Shown: positions 26,195 to 36,707 of the stretch, piece after piece
Position numbering within the stretch: position 1 is the stretch's first letter
Layout of the letters: every line of letters starts with the position of its first letter
Source of the DNA: Pseudoalteromonas sp. GCY
GTDB lineage: Bacteria > Pseudomonadota > Gammaproteobacteria > Enterobacterales > Alteromonadaceae
DNA length: 64,000 bases
NCBI RefSeq assembly: GCF_016695175.1
Contig: NZ_CP068022.1
Span: 668,001 to 732,000 of the forward strand
Reading direction: 5' to 3'
Notes under the pieces: model-generated
The model's database searches: none
The model's input: the letters and a program-made list of their open reading frames with translations, nothing else
Told to the model about the DNA's origin: nothing
Translations under genes and position numbers: made by a program

Positions 26195-27421
26195 TTGAAT
26201 AACGCAACCTTTACAGAGAAACGCCGCTTTATTGTGAAGTTAGGCAAAATGCTTCACAAATACGGTACCCCAGCCTATCGACTCGAAGCACACTTAATGG
26301 AAGTAGCCACTCACTTAGGGTTAAAGTCTTCCTTTGTCATGTCTCCGACGTCTGTCACTTTTGTGATTTGGACCGAAGGTCATGAAGAAGAATATACCCA
26401 TGTGGCGCGTGTTGATCCTGGCGATCATGACTTAGGTTCACTAGCAGATACGGATGACGTCGCAACACGCGTGTTATCTGGTGAGCTTTCAATCCAAGAA
26501 GCCGAACAATGCCTTGAAGCCATTTTGCACGCTAAGCCCCCGTATAATAAATTAATGACGGGTCTTGCATTTGCAACCTCAGGCGGCGCATTTGCAATGC
26601 TGATGGGAACTAGCTGGAATGACGTCTGGTGGTCAGCGCTATTGTCGCTTGTGGTTTACTTATTTGTGCTTTGGGCGAGTATTTCCAAACGTGTAACACA
26701 TATGCTTGAACCTTTGGTAGCCATCGTATCAGCGGTTGCTGCTTGTGCCGTGTCTGTGTACATTGACCCACAGATCAATATCCGTTTGGTGGTACTTTCG
26801 GCCATTATCGTGTTTATACCTGGCTTGGCACTGGCACTTGGGTTTGCTGAGCTCTCAGCTCGGCACTTAGTGTCAGGTACCGCAAGAGTCATGGACTCTA
26901 TTATGTTGCTCTTTAAGCTCTACTTCGGTGCATTTTTGGGGATCAGTTTAGGGTTTGCGTTTTTTGGTCAAGTTGATTTTATTCAACCATCACCATTACC
27001 ACGCTGGACGGCTTGGCTTGCAGTGCTATTACTTTGTAGCAGCCTAGTTGTTATCTTTAGAACAAAATTACGCCATGCAAGTTGGTCGCTAGCATCTGGC
27101 TTTATCGCCTACGCAGCCAGTATCAGCTCTGCGGTTTACTTTGACTATGCACTTGGTACATTTGTGGGTGCATTTGCAGTGGGTGTTTTTAGTAATATCT
27201 TTAACCGTGTGGTAAATGCCCCTGCGTCCATTGTTGCGATGCAAGGCTTGATTGTGTTGGTCCCTGGTTCTAAAACCTATATTGGACTTAATTCATTGAT
27301 CGAAGGCCAAAGCTTTGTTCATGCGGATCATATTGGCCAACAAACCTTCTTAATATTTATGTCTCTTATCGCTGGCCTTATCTTCTCAAACGTTGTGCTG
27401 CCACCTAAAAAGAGCTTATAA
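26195..27421 (+). CDS. ThrE-family threonine/serine exporter (fused YjjP-YjjB type)
   Basis: A 408-residue protein starting at a TTG (26195). The N-terminal soluble part (about 1-115; KLGKMLHKYGTPAYRLE) and the following membrane helices match the ThrE/YjjP domain. The second half (about 260-400) matches the ThrE_2/YjjB domain (GFIAYAASISSAVYF, LIVLVPGSKTYIGLN). About ten transmembrane helices in all. Predicted export of threonine/serine or, by analogy with YjjPB, succinate. It ends at a strong terminator. Confidence 0.85.
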   Translation: MNNATFTEKRRFIVKLGKMLHKYGTPAYRLEAHLMEVATHLGLKSSFVMSPTSVTFVIWTEGHEEEYTHVARVDPGDHDLGSLADTDDVATRVLSGELSIQEAEQCLEAILHAKPPYNKLMTGLAFATSGGAFAMLMGTSWNDVWWSALLSLVVYLFVLWASISKRVTHMLEPLVAIVSAVAACAVSVYIDPQINIRLVVLSAIIVFIPGLALALGFAELSARHLVSGTARVMDSIMLLFKLYFGAFLGISLGFAFFGQVDFIQPSPLPRWTAWLAVLLLCSSLVVIFRTKLRHASWSLASGFIAYAASISSAVYFDYALGTFVGAFAVGVFSNIFNRVVNAPASIVAMQGLIVLVPGSKTYIGLNSLIEGQSFVHADHIGQQTFLIFMSLIAGLIFSNVVLPPKKSL

Positions 27422-27428
27422 CGCGCAA

Positions 27429-27460
27429 AAAGAACTGGAAAGGCGACTTTCCAGTTCTTT
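27429..27460 (+). terminator. Rho-independent terminator after ThrE-like gene
   Basis: Perfect 14-bp stem AAAGAACTGGAAAG / CTTTCCAGTTCTTT with a GCGA loop, 8 bp after the stop codon. Confidence 0.92.
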
Positions 27461-27701
27461 GTAGTTGTGAATGTTAACAAAAAACAAAGTAAAACCACTC
27501 CAGTAAACTTAATTTAAACTACAAAAATTCCAATAGAAATTATTTTATATCCATATATTTCAATACAATAAAAATAATTAAAGTAGAAAATCGTTAAATT
27601 CATAACTATTCATTTCAATTCAAGATTTAACAAACCCCGCTGGTGTTTAATCTTTCTCGTGGTCAATCACTCAATCACAAGTAAGCACTCAAGGGGAATT
27701 T

Positions 27702-30278
27702 ATGTTTCGCAATAATAAGAAAAAACTGGCTGTACTAATCAGCCAATCTTTGCTCGGCTCGGTACTTTTTGCACCGGGTCTAGCACTCGCTGAAGAAAAC
27801 AACAATCAAGAAGCAGCTAAAAATGGTGAAGTTGAAGTTATTCAAGTTAGAGGGATCCGTGGCAGCGTTGTTCAATCACTCAATACAAAAAGATACTCAG
27901 ACGCCATTGTCGATGCAGTAACCGCCGAGGACATTGGCAAATTTCCAGATCAAAACGTTGCCGAATCACTACAACGAATTACCGGTGTTTCAATCACGCG
28001 TAGTTTTGGTGAAGGTGAACGCGTTAGCATTCGAGGCACAGGTGAAAGCCAAAACCGGACCTTATTAAATGGTCAAGCCGTTGGCTCAGCGGATTGGTGG
28101 ACCAACTCTGCGGCGAGCCGTGGTTTTAACTATACAATGTTACCCTCTGAAATCATTTCTGGGCTCGAAGTTTACAAATCACCAGAAGCCGATATTGACG
28201 AAGGCTCTATAGGTGGAACCGTGATTGTTAGAACACGTAAGCCGCTTGATTTAGAAGCAAATAAAATTGCAGGTTCAATTATCGCACAGCACAGCGAAGT
28301 GTCAGGTGAAACCGACCCGCAACTTTCCGCTATGTACAACTTTAAGACCGATGATGAATCTTTTGGCGCTTTAATTTCTGTCGTTCGCCAAGAACGTAAC
28401 TTGCGTCGTGATGGTATTGAAGCATGGTCTTGGACCTATCGTGATATCACACTTGAAGATGGTACCGTCGTCGACGATGTCTACAGTCCTGGCGGTGGCG
28501 GCTCGGCCATGTTCTCACAACAACGCGTGCGCACGGGTATAAACCTCGCCCTGCAATATCGTCCAAGTGAAAATATGGACATTGTATTCAATGCGTTAGA
28601 CTCTACGCTTGAAGCCGATAATGAAAACCAAAACTTCCTTTGGTTACCCGGTTATGGCGGCTCACAATACACTGACATTACCGTTATCGACCATCCCGTA
28701 GTTGGAAAGATGGCCGTCGGCGGTACACTCGGCTTATCACCAGATGGTAATAACATTCTGGATGAGACCAAAGTGCGTAACTCTGAGCTCAAAACCAAAT
28801 CGTACGACTTAAAAGTTGAACATCAAGGGCAACTTTGGGAATCCTCGTACCACTTAGGTTACACAGAAGGTTCGGGTGGTTCACAAGCGGATCGCTCCGT
28901 TGGTTGGGAAGGCAACTATGTTCACAGCTTTGATGCGTCACAAGAGGAAGATGTAAAGACCAGTTATGCCGCCGATCCAAACAATGGTGAGAAATGGAAT
29001 TTAGGTTTTTTACGCTATGACAGCAATGATGCGAAAGATGATGAAACTTATTTTCAAGCCGATTTTAAACGCCCAATTGATGTCGCTATCTTTAACCAGA
29101 TCAAGGTAGGCTTTAAATATCGTGATCACAGTCGTTTTAATACCAAACACACAACGGATAATCGTACCGACTTAAACTGGAGTCTGGCTGATTACTCCAA
29201 AGCTATGCCATCTGATTACCTATCAGGCATAGGCTCAACAGGCACAACGCGCAGCTATGCGATTACTGATTCAGACAAAATACGCCAAGAAGGTGATGCG
29301 CTGGGTTGGAATTACCGAGTGTTGAAGGCCAGTACTTTCGATATCAATGAAAAAATTACCGCAGGCTACATTAAAGCCAATCTAGATGCGGATGGTCTAC
29401 GCGGTAATTTAGGTGTAAGACTGGTAAACACCAAACAAACCTCATCCGCATTTGCAGGTGAGTCAGGTGCTGAGGTATGGACAACGGAAGAAAAGGACTA
29501 CTTCGACATTCTTCCAAGCATTAACTTGGCAATTGACTTAGATGACGATTTATTAATGCGTTTTTCTGCGGCACGAGTTATGTCTCGCCCAGATTACGCC
29601 GATATGACGGCATCAACTTCATACAACCTAGAAACACAAACTGGCACTGGCGGTAACCCTGACATCGACCCATATCGAGCGACGCAATTTGATACCGGTA
29701 TCGAGTGGTACTTTAGCGACGCAGGTCTTTTTTCTGCGGTATTTTTCTACAAAGATATTCAGTCGTTTATCGAGAGCCAACCAGCACTTGAAACTCACGA
29801 AGGTAAAGAGGTACTGATCAGCCGTCCTGTTAATGGTAAAGCGGGCCGTATTCAAGGTCTAGAAGTAGGTTATCAACAAGAGCTATACGAAGGTTTTGGC
29901 GTTGCAGCTAACTATACCTATGTAGATGGTGAAGCCAAAGACGATGAAGGTAACGATATCACTATCCCTGGCAACTCCGAGCATACCGTTAACTTGAGTT
30001 CTTATTATGAAAACGAATTCATTAGTGCCCGTATCTCATACAACTTCAGAACAGGGTATGATACAGGTCGAGACTGGCCGGGATACATTGACGATTATGG
30101 TCAAGTAGATGCCAACCTTACCTATAATTACAATGAGAATGTGGCATTTATTCTCGAGGCCATCAACTTGACGGATGAACATACATTTAGCTATCAGGAA
30201 AAGGGAGTTGAGCAGGCACTAACGGGTGTCTATGCCGATGGAAGGCGTTTTAGCGCTGGGGTTAGATTTAACTTTTAA
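27702..30278 (+). CDS. TonB-dependent outer-membrane receptor (Xanthomonas/Caulobacter type), receptor 1
   Basis: An 858-residue protein with a signal peptide (about 1-30), a TonB-box-like EVIQVRG, the plug domain (DAVTAEDIGKFPDQNVAES, RITGVSITR, GVRGT-like VSIRGTGESQN) and a 22-strand barrel ending in FNF with a terminal aromatic. The ADWW and SRGFNYTMLPSEI motifs place it in the TIGR01782-type family that imports large substrates such as peptides or glycans. It is a close paralogue of the receptor at 34107-36707. Followed by a terminator; the nearby TonB/Sel1 protein and CadC-like regulator suggest one uptake cluster. Confidence 0.92.
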   Translation: MFRNNKKKLAVLISQSLLGSVLFAPGLALAEENNNQEAAKNGEVEVIQVRGIRGSVVQSLNTKRYSDAIVDAVTAEDIGKFPDQNVAESLQRITGVSITRSFGEGERVSIRGTGESQNRTLLNGQAVGSADWWTNSAASRGFNYTMLPSEIISGLEVYKSPEADIDEGSIGGTVIVRTRKPLDLEANKIAGSIIAQHSEVSGETDPQLSAMYNFKTDDESFGALISVVRQERNLRRDGIEAWSWTYRDITLEDGTVVDDVYSPGGGGSAMFSQQRVRTGINLALQYRPSENMDIVFNALDSTLEADNENQNFLWLPGYGGSQYTDITVIDHPVVGKMAVGGTLGLSPDGNNILDETKVRNSELKTKSYDLKVEHQGQLWESSYHLGYTEGSGGSQADRSVGWEGNYVHSFDASQEEDVKTSYAADPNNGEKWNLGFLRYDSNDAKDDETYFQADFKRPIDVAIFNQIKVGFKYRDHSRFNTKHTTDNRTDLNWSLADYSKAMPSDYLSGIGSTGTTRSYAITDSDKIRQEGDALGWNYRVLKASTFDINEKITAGYIKANLDADGLRGNLGVRLVNTKQTSSAFAGESGAEVWTTEEKDYFDILPSINLAIDLDDDLLMRFSAARVMSRPDYADMTASTSYNLETQTGTGGNPDIDPYRATQFDTGIEWYFSDAGLFSAVFFYKDIQSFIESQPALETHEGKEVLISRPVNGKAGRIQGLEVGYQQELYEGFGVAANYTYVDGEAKDDEGNDITIPGNSEHTVNLSSYYENEFISARISYNFRTGYDTGRDWPGYIDDYGQVDANLTYNYNENVAFILEAINLTDEHTFSYQEKGVEQALTGVYADGRRFSAGVRFNF

Positions 30279-30413
30279 CACCAAATAGCGAATGAAACTT
30301 TTACCGCTAAATCTGGTCTTAATAGCCGTAAAGAAAATAGTTTCATGACTCGAATTAAGTCGCTTCCAAGCTAACACAGGTTCGACTTAGTAAACTCCCT
30401 GCCCGGAGTTCCA

Positions 30414-30443
30414 AAAAGCTGATAGCGTTTGCTATCAGCTTTT
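30414..30443 (+). terminator. Rho-independent terminator after receptor 1
   Basis: Perfect 13-bp stem AAAAGCTGATAGC / GCTATCAGCTTTT with a 4-nt loop, about 135 bp downstream of the receptor stop. Confidence 0.88.
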
Positions 30444-30537
30444 ATTATTTAAATTTCCCTTATATTGTGGTTATATAGCCTATTAAAAATGACCACAGCA
30501 ACCCCAAAGAGCAGTCCGAGGATGAGTAATCAATAAA

Positions 30538-31866
30538 ATGCGCAACAATCTCATTTCTGGGCTTATTTTTTCATTTTTTCTGAGCATAAGTTGGCTGACA
30601 AAAGCCGATCTTTACGATGCCACCCTCGCCTATCAGAATGAAGAATTCACTCTTGCATTTTCTGAATTCAATCGCCTAGCTCAATTAGGTAATGCAGACG
30701 CCATGTATAATCTTGGGGTGATGTATTTGTACGGTCAAGGAACCGCACAAAGTGCCGCAAATGCCTTTGCTTGGTTTTCATTGGCTAAAGAATTCGGTAT
30801 TGCTGAAGCCTTTCAAACTGCGCAACTCGTTTTGCAGCAGTCCGACGACAAAAGTGGCCTAAAAGATTTCGTAACACTTCAAAAAAATCGTTTGGCAGAC
30901 ACCTACTTACTTGATTCAACACTTGCCCGGCTCAAACAACCCAATATCGTTTCTACGCCGAGTAAAACTCACGATGTATTACCTGACTACCCTGATGAGG
31001 CCGTACGACAAGGGATTGAGGGCTGGGTTTGGTTAGAGTTTGATATTGACCAAAGCGGTAAGGCAACCAATATTGAGGTCGTTGATAGCTACCCGAAGCA
31101 TATATTCACCGCAAGCCTGCTAAATGCTGTAGAGAAGTGGCGGTATAGTGGTCCAAAGCAAGCACACACCTTGATTTACCATTTTGCGACATATAAAGGC
31201 GACCAATATCGCGAAACTCTAGCCATTCAAAAGAAGGCCTACGAAAAACAGCTAAGGCAGAATATCGACGCTGCAGAGCGTGGTGTGGCTCAAGTACAAT
31301 ACTATATTGCTAACTGGTTGAGTATGAAAGATTACAACGCGTATCAGCTGCTGCGCTATCACTGGCGCTCAGAAGAACCGGTAAATGAGCTGTATTTAGC
31401 CGCAGCCAAAAATGGCTTGGACTTGGCACAATATCGCTTAGCAACTCAGCTTATCAATGTGGGAGAGCATCAACTTAGTGTACTTTGGCTAGAACACGCA
31501 GCAAAAACCATGGATATCGCAAAATATCGCTTAGCACGATCACTGCTTACGGACGGAGAGCAGCAGAATGCTCCTCGTGCGCTACAAGTACTTACCGAAG
31601 CCTCGAATAACGGCCATTTGCGCTCCACACTTTTATTAGCAAACACTTATTTATCTCGTCTCAACGACAAAACTCAGGCCAAGACTTGGCTGCGTCATGG
31701 TCTCACCATCGATCCCGACCACCCTGAACTGCTGCTACTGTCTGCCAAGCTTACAGATAACCAATCAGAAGCCAAAAAGCTTGCCTCACAAGCGTTGAAG
31801 TCGGCATCACAGCGCAATTGGAGTAGTAAAGCAATACGCTTATTCCAGCAAAAACTAGCTAACTAA
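30538..31866 (+). CDS. Periplasmic TonB C-terminal-domain protein with Sel1-like repeats
   Basis: A 442-residue protein with a signal peptide (about 1-23, ending TKA). Residues about 25-95 are Sel1/TPR-like (AFSEFNRLAQLGNADAMYNL, GVMYLYGQGTAQS). About 135-225 form a TonB C-terminal domain (VLPDYPDEAVRQGIEGWVWL, then NIEVVDSYPKHIF and NAVEKWRY). About 240-440 hold more Sel1-like repeats. Because the usual N-terminal TonB anchor and proline-rich arm are missing, it is not an ordinary TonB; it may bind receptors or scaffold periplasmic proteins. It sits between two paralogous TonB-dependent receptors. Confidence 0.82.
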   Translation: MRNNLISGLIFSFFLSISWLTKADLYDATLAYQNEEFTLAFSEFNRLAQLGNADAMYNLGVMYLYGQGTAQSAANAFAWFSLAKEFGIAEAFQTAQLVLQQSDDKSGLKDFVTLQKNRLADTYLLDSTLARLKQPNIVSTPSKTHDVLPDYPDEAVRQGIEGWVWLEFDIDQSGKATNIEVVDSYPKHIFTASLLNAVEKWRYSGPKQAHTLIYHFATYKGDQYRETLAIQKKAYEKQLRQNIDAAERGVAQVQYYIANWLSMKDYNAYQLLRYHWRSEEPVNELYLAAAKNGLDLAQYRLATQLINVGEHQLSVLWLEHAAKTMDIAKYRLARSLLTDGEQQNAPRALQVLTEASNNGHLRSTLLLANTYLSRLNDKTQAKTWLRHGLTIDPDHPELLLLSAKLTDNQSEAKKLASQALKSASQRNWSSKAIRLFQQKLAN

Positions 31867-31901
31867 CCGTACCCAACCTGAGCTTCGTAACATTGATGTC
31901 T

Positions 31902-34007
31902 TCATCGGTCACCGTACTCCAGTAAAACTATGTCACTTTCATAGTTATTGATCCGATTGAATATTACCTGACTGCCATCAAAGCTTGCTAGTACCTGTAA
32001 CTCCGTAAACCCCGCGTAAAGGTGTAACCCAATTGGGTGAATTTCTTCGACCTTGTTTTCACTACTTAAATAGCGATAAAGCACCAGTTGGTGACCTCTT
32101 TTCAGTACAAAGTAAACCCCGTCTCGGTATACTGCTGGCTGGTAAAGAGATAAAGACCCACGTAACTGCTCTACATCAATTGTTTCAGTTAGCGCAGCAA
32201 CTAGGTATTCCCTAACTTGTTCTTTGTACCCCACAAAGCTTGAGTTCTTCTGGGTCAGGGATAAATCAGACGAATGGGTCACAAGAGGTTGTTGCTCACT
32301 GCGCCCTTGAGATACGGTAAATTGCCACGCCTGCCATTTTGCTTCCGTCGAGAGCTTCGCTCGATAATACAAGTTTCTACCATCCTGTGACCAATGCAAG
32401 TCGGCAATTTCGGCAAAGTTATCAACTACTTTTTTCACTTCTTTAGTAAAAGAGCTTATTAAATACACTTTGTGCGACTTTGATAATATGGCGAGATATT
32501 CGTTATTAGGCGACAACAATAACAAAATAGGCACTTCTCCCAGCGGCATAGTACCAAGCAAACTCGACGTTGGCCGAAAAGCATGTTTATGCCACAGCTC
32601 AAATTGTGGCGCATCATTATTTTTGGCTGTCACCGACGCATACACAAAATGTGCGCCATCATCAGACAAAGCGGCAAGTAGGTCCATTCTAGCGGGCGAC
32701 GTTAACTGCTTTTGCAGTGCTTCGCCTTGTGCGTCTACAGCAAGCTGATAAAAGTTAATTTCAGCCACGCCCTCAGTGTGCGCCGAAGCACGCAAGTGCG
32801 TATTGACATCAATCTCAGATATCGCACCAAATCCGGAGTATAACAACTGCTGCTCACGACCTTTAAGTACACTCAAGTTTTGTTTGGCGATAATAACCGT
32901 ATCGTCCTGATAGCCATGACTCAATGCCGAAAAAGACTGCTTGGAGAGTGTGGTGATTTGCCTTTCAGGGTCCCCAAGTAGTCCCAGATTTAGCCGATAA
33001 ACGCCCTGCTCTTTTACCTGATATAACAGCGTTTGTTGGTTAACTTGATAATGTGTTACATCGCGAATAGGCAACGCCGTAGTGTTGAGCACTTTAGGAT
33101 GATTATCCGCAAAAGTGACCGCTACAGATTGCAAATAGGTCCCACCTTTATCCCAAGACTTAGTGATAAAATGGCCCGCTCGATATTCAAGCCAAGGTGC
33201 TGAGTCTTGTGCGCTATTACAGCTGCCAAGCACGCTATCGCGCGCTAGTCGCCACATTTCTATTGGACCTTTAACGTGTAACGCCCGTACTTCACAGGAA
33301 ACCGGATCCGAGCGCGAATAAATCAGCCAGTTACCATCTAAAGACCAACTTGCTGACTCTTCACTATAACCGCTGCTTTTTATCGTATGGGTTGTTTTAG
33401 TCTCAAGATCATAGACCGCCAAATCAAATTGATCGGCTCCCTCAGCTAAATAGCTGTAGGCTAAATAGTTACCATTTGGAGAAAAGCGCACAAAGACTTC
33501 AGCACCCGGAGAGGACGTGATCCGAGTTGCTGTGACGGGCTGCTGCTGCAATTCACTTTGCCACTGCTTGGCGATAAAAACGCCAAGCAAAGTCACCACA
33601 AGACCCATAAAAAATCCGAGCATCGCAAATTGCGCGCCACGCCCACGAGACAGCTCCTCTACTTGCTCAAGTAGCGTCGGGGCTTTTTTGATTTGTGCAA
33701 TACATTGATAACCTAGGCGTGGTACCGTTTTAATTATTTTTGGCTCGTTTGAACTGTCACCAAGCAGCTTACGTAGCTGTACCACCAGCTGGCTAACAGA
33801 GTTATCACTGACGATAGTACCGGGCCATACGATATCTAAGATAGCGTCTCTGGTAACAACCTGTCCCTTGTTAGCAATCAAAAGACGCAATAATGCCGCA
33901 TGCTTCGCTTCGATGCTTCTCCAAGAACCGTCAACACACACAGATAAATTACTCAGGTCGACAAGTATCTCATTGATTAAAAAACGTTTATCTAAGTTTT
34001 CAACCAT
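31902..34007 (-). CDS. CadC-like membrane regulator: winged helix, one TM, periplasmic beta-propeller
   Basis: 701 residues from the ATG at 34007. Residues about 10-105 form an OmpR/CadC-type winged helix (EAKHAALLRLLIANKGQVVT, IVSDNSVSQLVVQLRKLLGD, PRLGYQCIA). A single transmembrane helix follows (about 130-148, AMLGFFMGLVVTLLGVFIA). The C-terminal ~530 residues are periplasmic, with TolB/WD40-type propeller repeats (FSPNGNYLAYSY, WSLDGNWLIYSR). It is divergent from receptor 2 with about 100 bp between starts and probably controls it in response to a periplasmic signal. Confidence 0.85.
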   Translation of the reverse strand: MVENLDKRFLINEILVDLSNLSVCVDGSWRSIEAKHAALLRLLIANKGQVVTRDAILDIVWPGTIVSDNSVSQLVVQLRKLLGDSSNEPKIIKTVPRLGYQCIAQIKKAPTLLEQVEELSRGRGAQFAMLGFFMGLVVTLLGVFIAKQWQSELQQQPVTATRITSSPGAEVFVRFSPNGNYLAYSYLAEGADQFDLAVYDLETKTTHTIKSSGYSEESASWSLDGNWLIYSRSDPVSCEVRALHVKGPIEMWRLARDSVLGSCNSAQDSAPWLEYRAGHFITKSWDKGGTYLQSVAVTFADNHPKVLNTTALPIRDVTHYQVNQQTLLYQVKEQGVYRLNLGLLGDPERQITTLSKQSFSALSHGYQDDTVIIAKQNLSVLKGREQQLLYSGFGAISEIDVNTHLRASAHTEGVAEINFYQLAVDAQGEALQKQLTSPARMDLLAALSDDGAHFVYASVTAKNNDAPQFELWHKHAFRPTSSLLGTMPLGEVPILLLLSPNNEYLAILSKSHKVYLISSFTKEVKKVVDNFAEIADLHWSQDGRNLYYRAKLSTEAKWQAWQFTVSQGRSEQQPLVTHSSDLSLTQKNSSFVGYKEQVREYLVAALTETIDVEQLRGSLSLYQPAVYRDGVYFVLKRGHQLVLYRYLSSENKVEEIHPIGLHLYAGFTELQVLASFDGSQVIFNRINNYESDIVLLEYGDR

Positions 34008-34106
34008 CAACTACTAAAAATTTGTAAAACTATGGTTAGGCTCGTAATAAAAGCGTATTATGAGTATCAACTAAAGGTAACTTACTCGTATTATAAGTTG
34101 AGCACA

Positions 34107-36707
34107 ATGTCAGAATTTCTCATCCGAACAGTTTCTTGTAGCGCATTTTTTATCACAGCTGCAAGTTATGCCGTTGAGCAAAATCAGACAGCTGAAAATA
34201 CCATAGAACGCATCGAAATTCGTGCCTTCCATGACAGCGTTGTCAAGTCTCTCAGTAATAAACGCCACAATCAACAAGTTTCAGATACGATCAGTGCTGA
34301 AGACATAGGTAAGTTTCCAGATAAAAACGTCGCAGAGGCGCTGCAACGGATCACCGGTATCTCACTCTCTCGAGCACAAGGTGAAGGTGAACGGATCGGC
34401 GTGCGAGGCACAACCCCCGAGCAAAATAGAACTTATTTGAATGGTCAATATCTCGCCTCAGCCGATTGGTGGATCTCAAGTCAGCCAAGCCGAGGCTTTA
34501 ATTTTACCTTATTACCCAGTGAAATCGTCTCTAGCCTTGAGGTGTTCAAAACGCCACAAGCCATGCAGGATGAAGGCTCATTAGGTGGTGCAATCAATAT
34601 AAAAACCCGCGACCCTCTGCTTACGCCTTCAGGCTATGGCGTTGTAACAGCCCAGTTCCAATACAGTGACTTGAGCGATAAACTCGACCCACAATTATCT
34701 GCAATTTATAACTACCATAGTGAAAGTGGCGACTATGCTGTGCTTTTTACCGCAACACGACGAGATCGCAGCCTCAGACGCGACGGCCTAGAATCGTGGG
34801 GATGGCACGATAGAACGTTATACCAAGGTGATGATGATAATTGGTATGCCACCCAGCAGACCCCACAAGACAAAAGCCGGACGTTGTGGTTTCCAGGAGG
34901 TGGGGGTTCGGCGATTTTTCAGCAGCAAAGAGAATTACAGGCTTATACAGTCAATGCCGCGTTCCAGCTTTCCCCACGACTTAGGTTAAATAGTCACTTA
35001 CTTTATTCTCATCTAAACGCAGACAACAACAATCAAAACTTTCTCTGGCAAAGTGCAAAGTCTATCGATCTAGGCGGCGGGGTAACCGATTTACAAGTAC
35101 AAGATGATACTTTGGTAAGCGCCCACTATTTACCCACAGCAGCACCGTTCAATACCAGCATGGAAGCCATTTGGCGAGACTCGCAGATCAGCACCAAAAG
35201 CGCTCATCTAGACTTAGTCTATGATGGCATTTATTGGTCGAGCCAGTTTCAAGTGGGCCTAAGCCACGGCTCAGGTGGCACCAAAGAAGACGTCACGTCA
35301 CAGTTTTCTGCTAACACCCGTTTTCATGTTGATACGTCAATGCGAAAAAATATCGTCGCAAGTTATGGGATTTCACCGTTAGATGCACCGAGCTGGTTTA
35401 TCACCGAAGCTCGAAATGACAGCCAAGATGGCAAAGATAAATCATACTTCGCGCAAGCCGATTTTGCGTACGATATCGACTTTAAACAGGTCGACGCGAT
35501 TAAATTTGGCATTAAACTCAAGGACCATCAACGGGACTTTTTGCGCTATCGCTCAAAAGATGGAGGGCTTGATGGCCTAGCCGGCGAGCTTGGCACTACA
35601 CTGGCCGCCTATCCAGGCACTTTTGTGGACGATTATTTGCGCGGTGTAGGTAATCCAAACACCTTAAAGGACTACAGTTATGCCGACATTACGCTGCTCG
35701 CCAAAGACTTCGATACGCTCAATTTTGAACAAGAGATAGAAAAAGCCAGTCGTTTTCATATTACAGAAAAAACCGCCGCCGCTTACGGTCAAATGCAACT
35801 CGCTGGTGAATCCTATGCTGCCAACATTGGGGTCCGGGTGGTCAAAACCTTTCAAGACTCTGCCGCATTTAAACGTGTCGCTTCCCCCATCGAAGCGCCC
35901 GACAGCTATATTTGGCATGAAGAATCTCGGGATTACATCGATATTCTGCCCAGTGCCAATATCAAGTTTGATTTAAGCGAAAGTCTGGTTGGCCGTTTTT
36001 CCGTTGCACGCGTCATGTCTCGAGCGCAATTTCACCACCTTATGCCCTCAACCAATTACAACGTGACCCAAGCTCAAGGACAAGGTGGTAACGCCAGCCT
36101 AGATCCATATAGAGCGGCGCAGTTTGATGCCAGCCTTGAGTGGTACTTTGACGATGCAGGACTCGCCTCAATCGCCTTATTTAACAAAGATGTGGAGTCT
36201 TTTATTGAGTTTGAGCGAAAACTTGAGCGTCATGAAGGCATTTTGATGTCTATAGATAGGCCCAGTAATGGCGCTGGCGGCAGTATCCGTGGCGTTGAAC
36301 TAAGTTACCAGCAGACACTAGCGTACGGATTTGGGTTAATCGCCAATTACACCTACGTTGATGGAGAACGTGACAACGCTGACGTTGGCTTACAGGACAA
36401 AGTGCCAGGCACCTCAAAACACAGCGCTAACCTCACCGCTTACTACGAGAACCACCAATTTAGCGCGCGGCTTAGCTATAATTATCGAACCCAGTTTGCC
36501 ACCGGTGTAGGCGAGACCATGATGGATAATTACGGCCAATTAGATGGCAGCCTCACGGTGAAATTAAGTGATAACCTCGATGCGCAATTTGAGTTTATTA
36601 ATTTAACCGACGAACAAATCTATACCTATGATCGCAATGAGTACGCACCAACAGGGGTATATGTGAATGGTCAGCGCTACTACGCGGGGCTAAGATACCA
36701 ATTCTGA
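34107..36707 (+). CDS. TonB-dependent outer-membrane receptor (Xanthomonas/Caulobacter type), receptor 2
   Basis: About 866 residues from the ATG at 34107, chosen because it places a signal peptide (MSEFLIRTVSCSAFFITAAS) at the N terminus; an ATG at 34032 would add 25 residues ahead of it. Plug motifs (TISAEDIGKFPDKNVAEALQ, ADWWISSQPSRGFNFTLLPS) and the C-terminal YQF match receptor 1 throughout, so the two are paralogues. It is divergent from the CadC-like regulator and overlaps the convergent LysR gene by 18 bp. Substrate unknown; peptides or oligosaccharides are typical for the family. Confidence 0.9.
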   Translation: MSEFLIRTVSCSAFFITAASYAVEQNQTAENTIERIEIRAFHDSVVKSLSNKRHNQQVSDTISAEDIGKFPDKNVAEALQRITGISLSRAQGEGERIGVRGTTPEQNRTYLNGQYLASADWWISSQPSRGFNFTLLPSEIVSSLEVFKTPQAMQDEGSLGGAINIKTRDPLLTPSGYGVVTAQFQYSDLSDKLDPQLSAIYNYHSESGDYAVLFTATRRDRSLRRDGLESWGWHDRTLYQGDDDNWYATQQTPQDKSRTLWFPGGGGSAIFQQQRELQAYTVNAAFQLSPRLRLNSHLLYSHLNADNNNQNFLWQSAKSIDLGGGVTDLQVQDDTLVSAHYLPTAAPFNTSMEAIWRDSQISTKSAHLDLVYDGIYWSSQFQVGLSHGSGGTKEDVTSQFSANTRFHVDTSMRKNIVASYGISPLDAPSWFITEARNDSQDGKDKSYFAQADFAYDIDFKQVDAIKFGIKLKDHQRDFLRYRSKDGGLDGLAGELGTTLAAYPGTFVDDYLRGVGNPNTLKDYSYADITLLAKDFDTLNFEQEIEKASRFHITEKTAAAYGQMQLAGESYAANIGVRVVKTFQDSAAFKRVASPIEAPDSYIWHEESRDYIDILPSANIKFDLSESLVGRFSVARVMSRAQFHHLMPSTNYNVTQAQGQGGNASLDPYRAAQFDASLEWYFDDAGLASIALFNKDVESFIEFERKLERHEGILMSIDRPSNGAGGSIRGVELSYQQTLAYGFGLIANYTYVDGERDNADVGLQDKVPGTSKHSANLTAYYENHQFSARLSYNYRTQFATGVGETMMDNYGQLDGSLTVKLSDNLDAQFEFINLTDEQIYTYDRNEYAPTGVYVNGQRYYAGLRYQF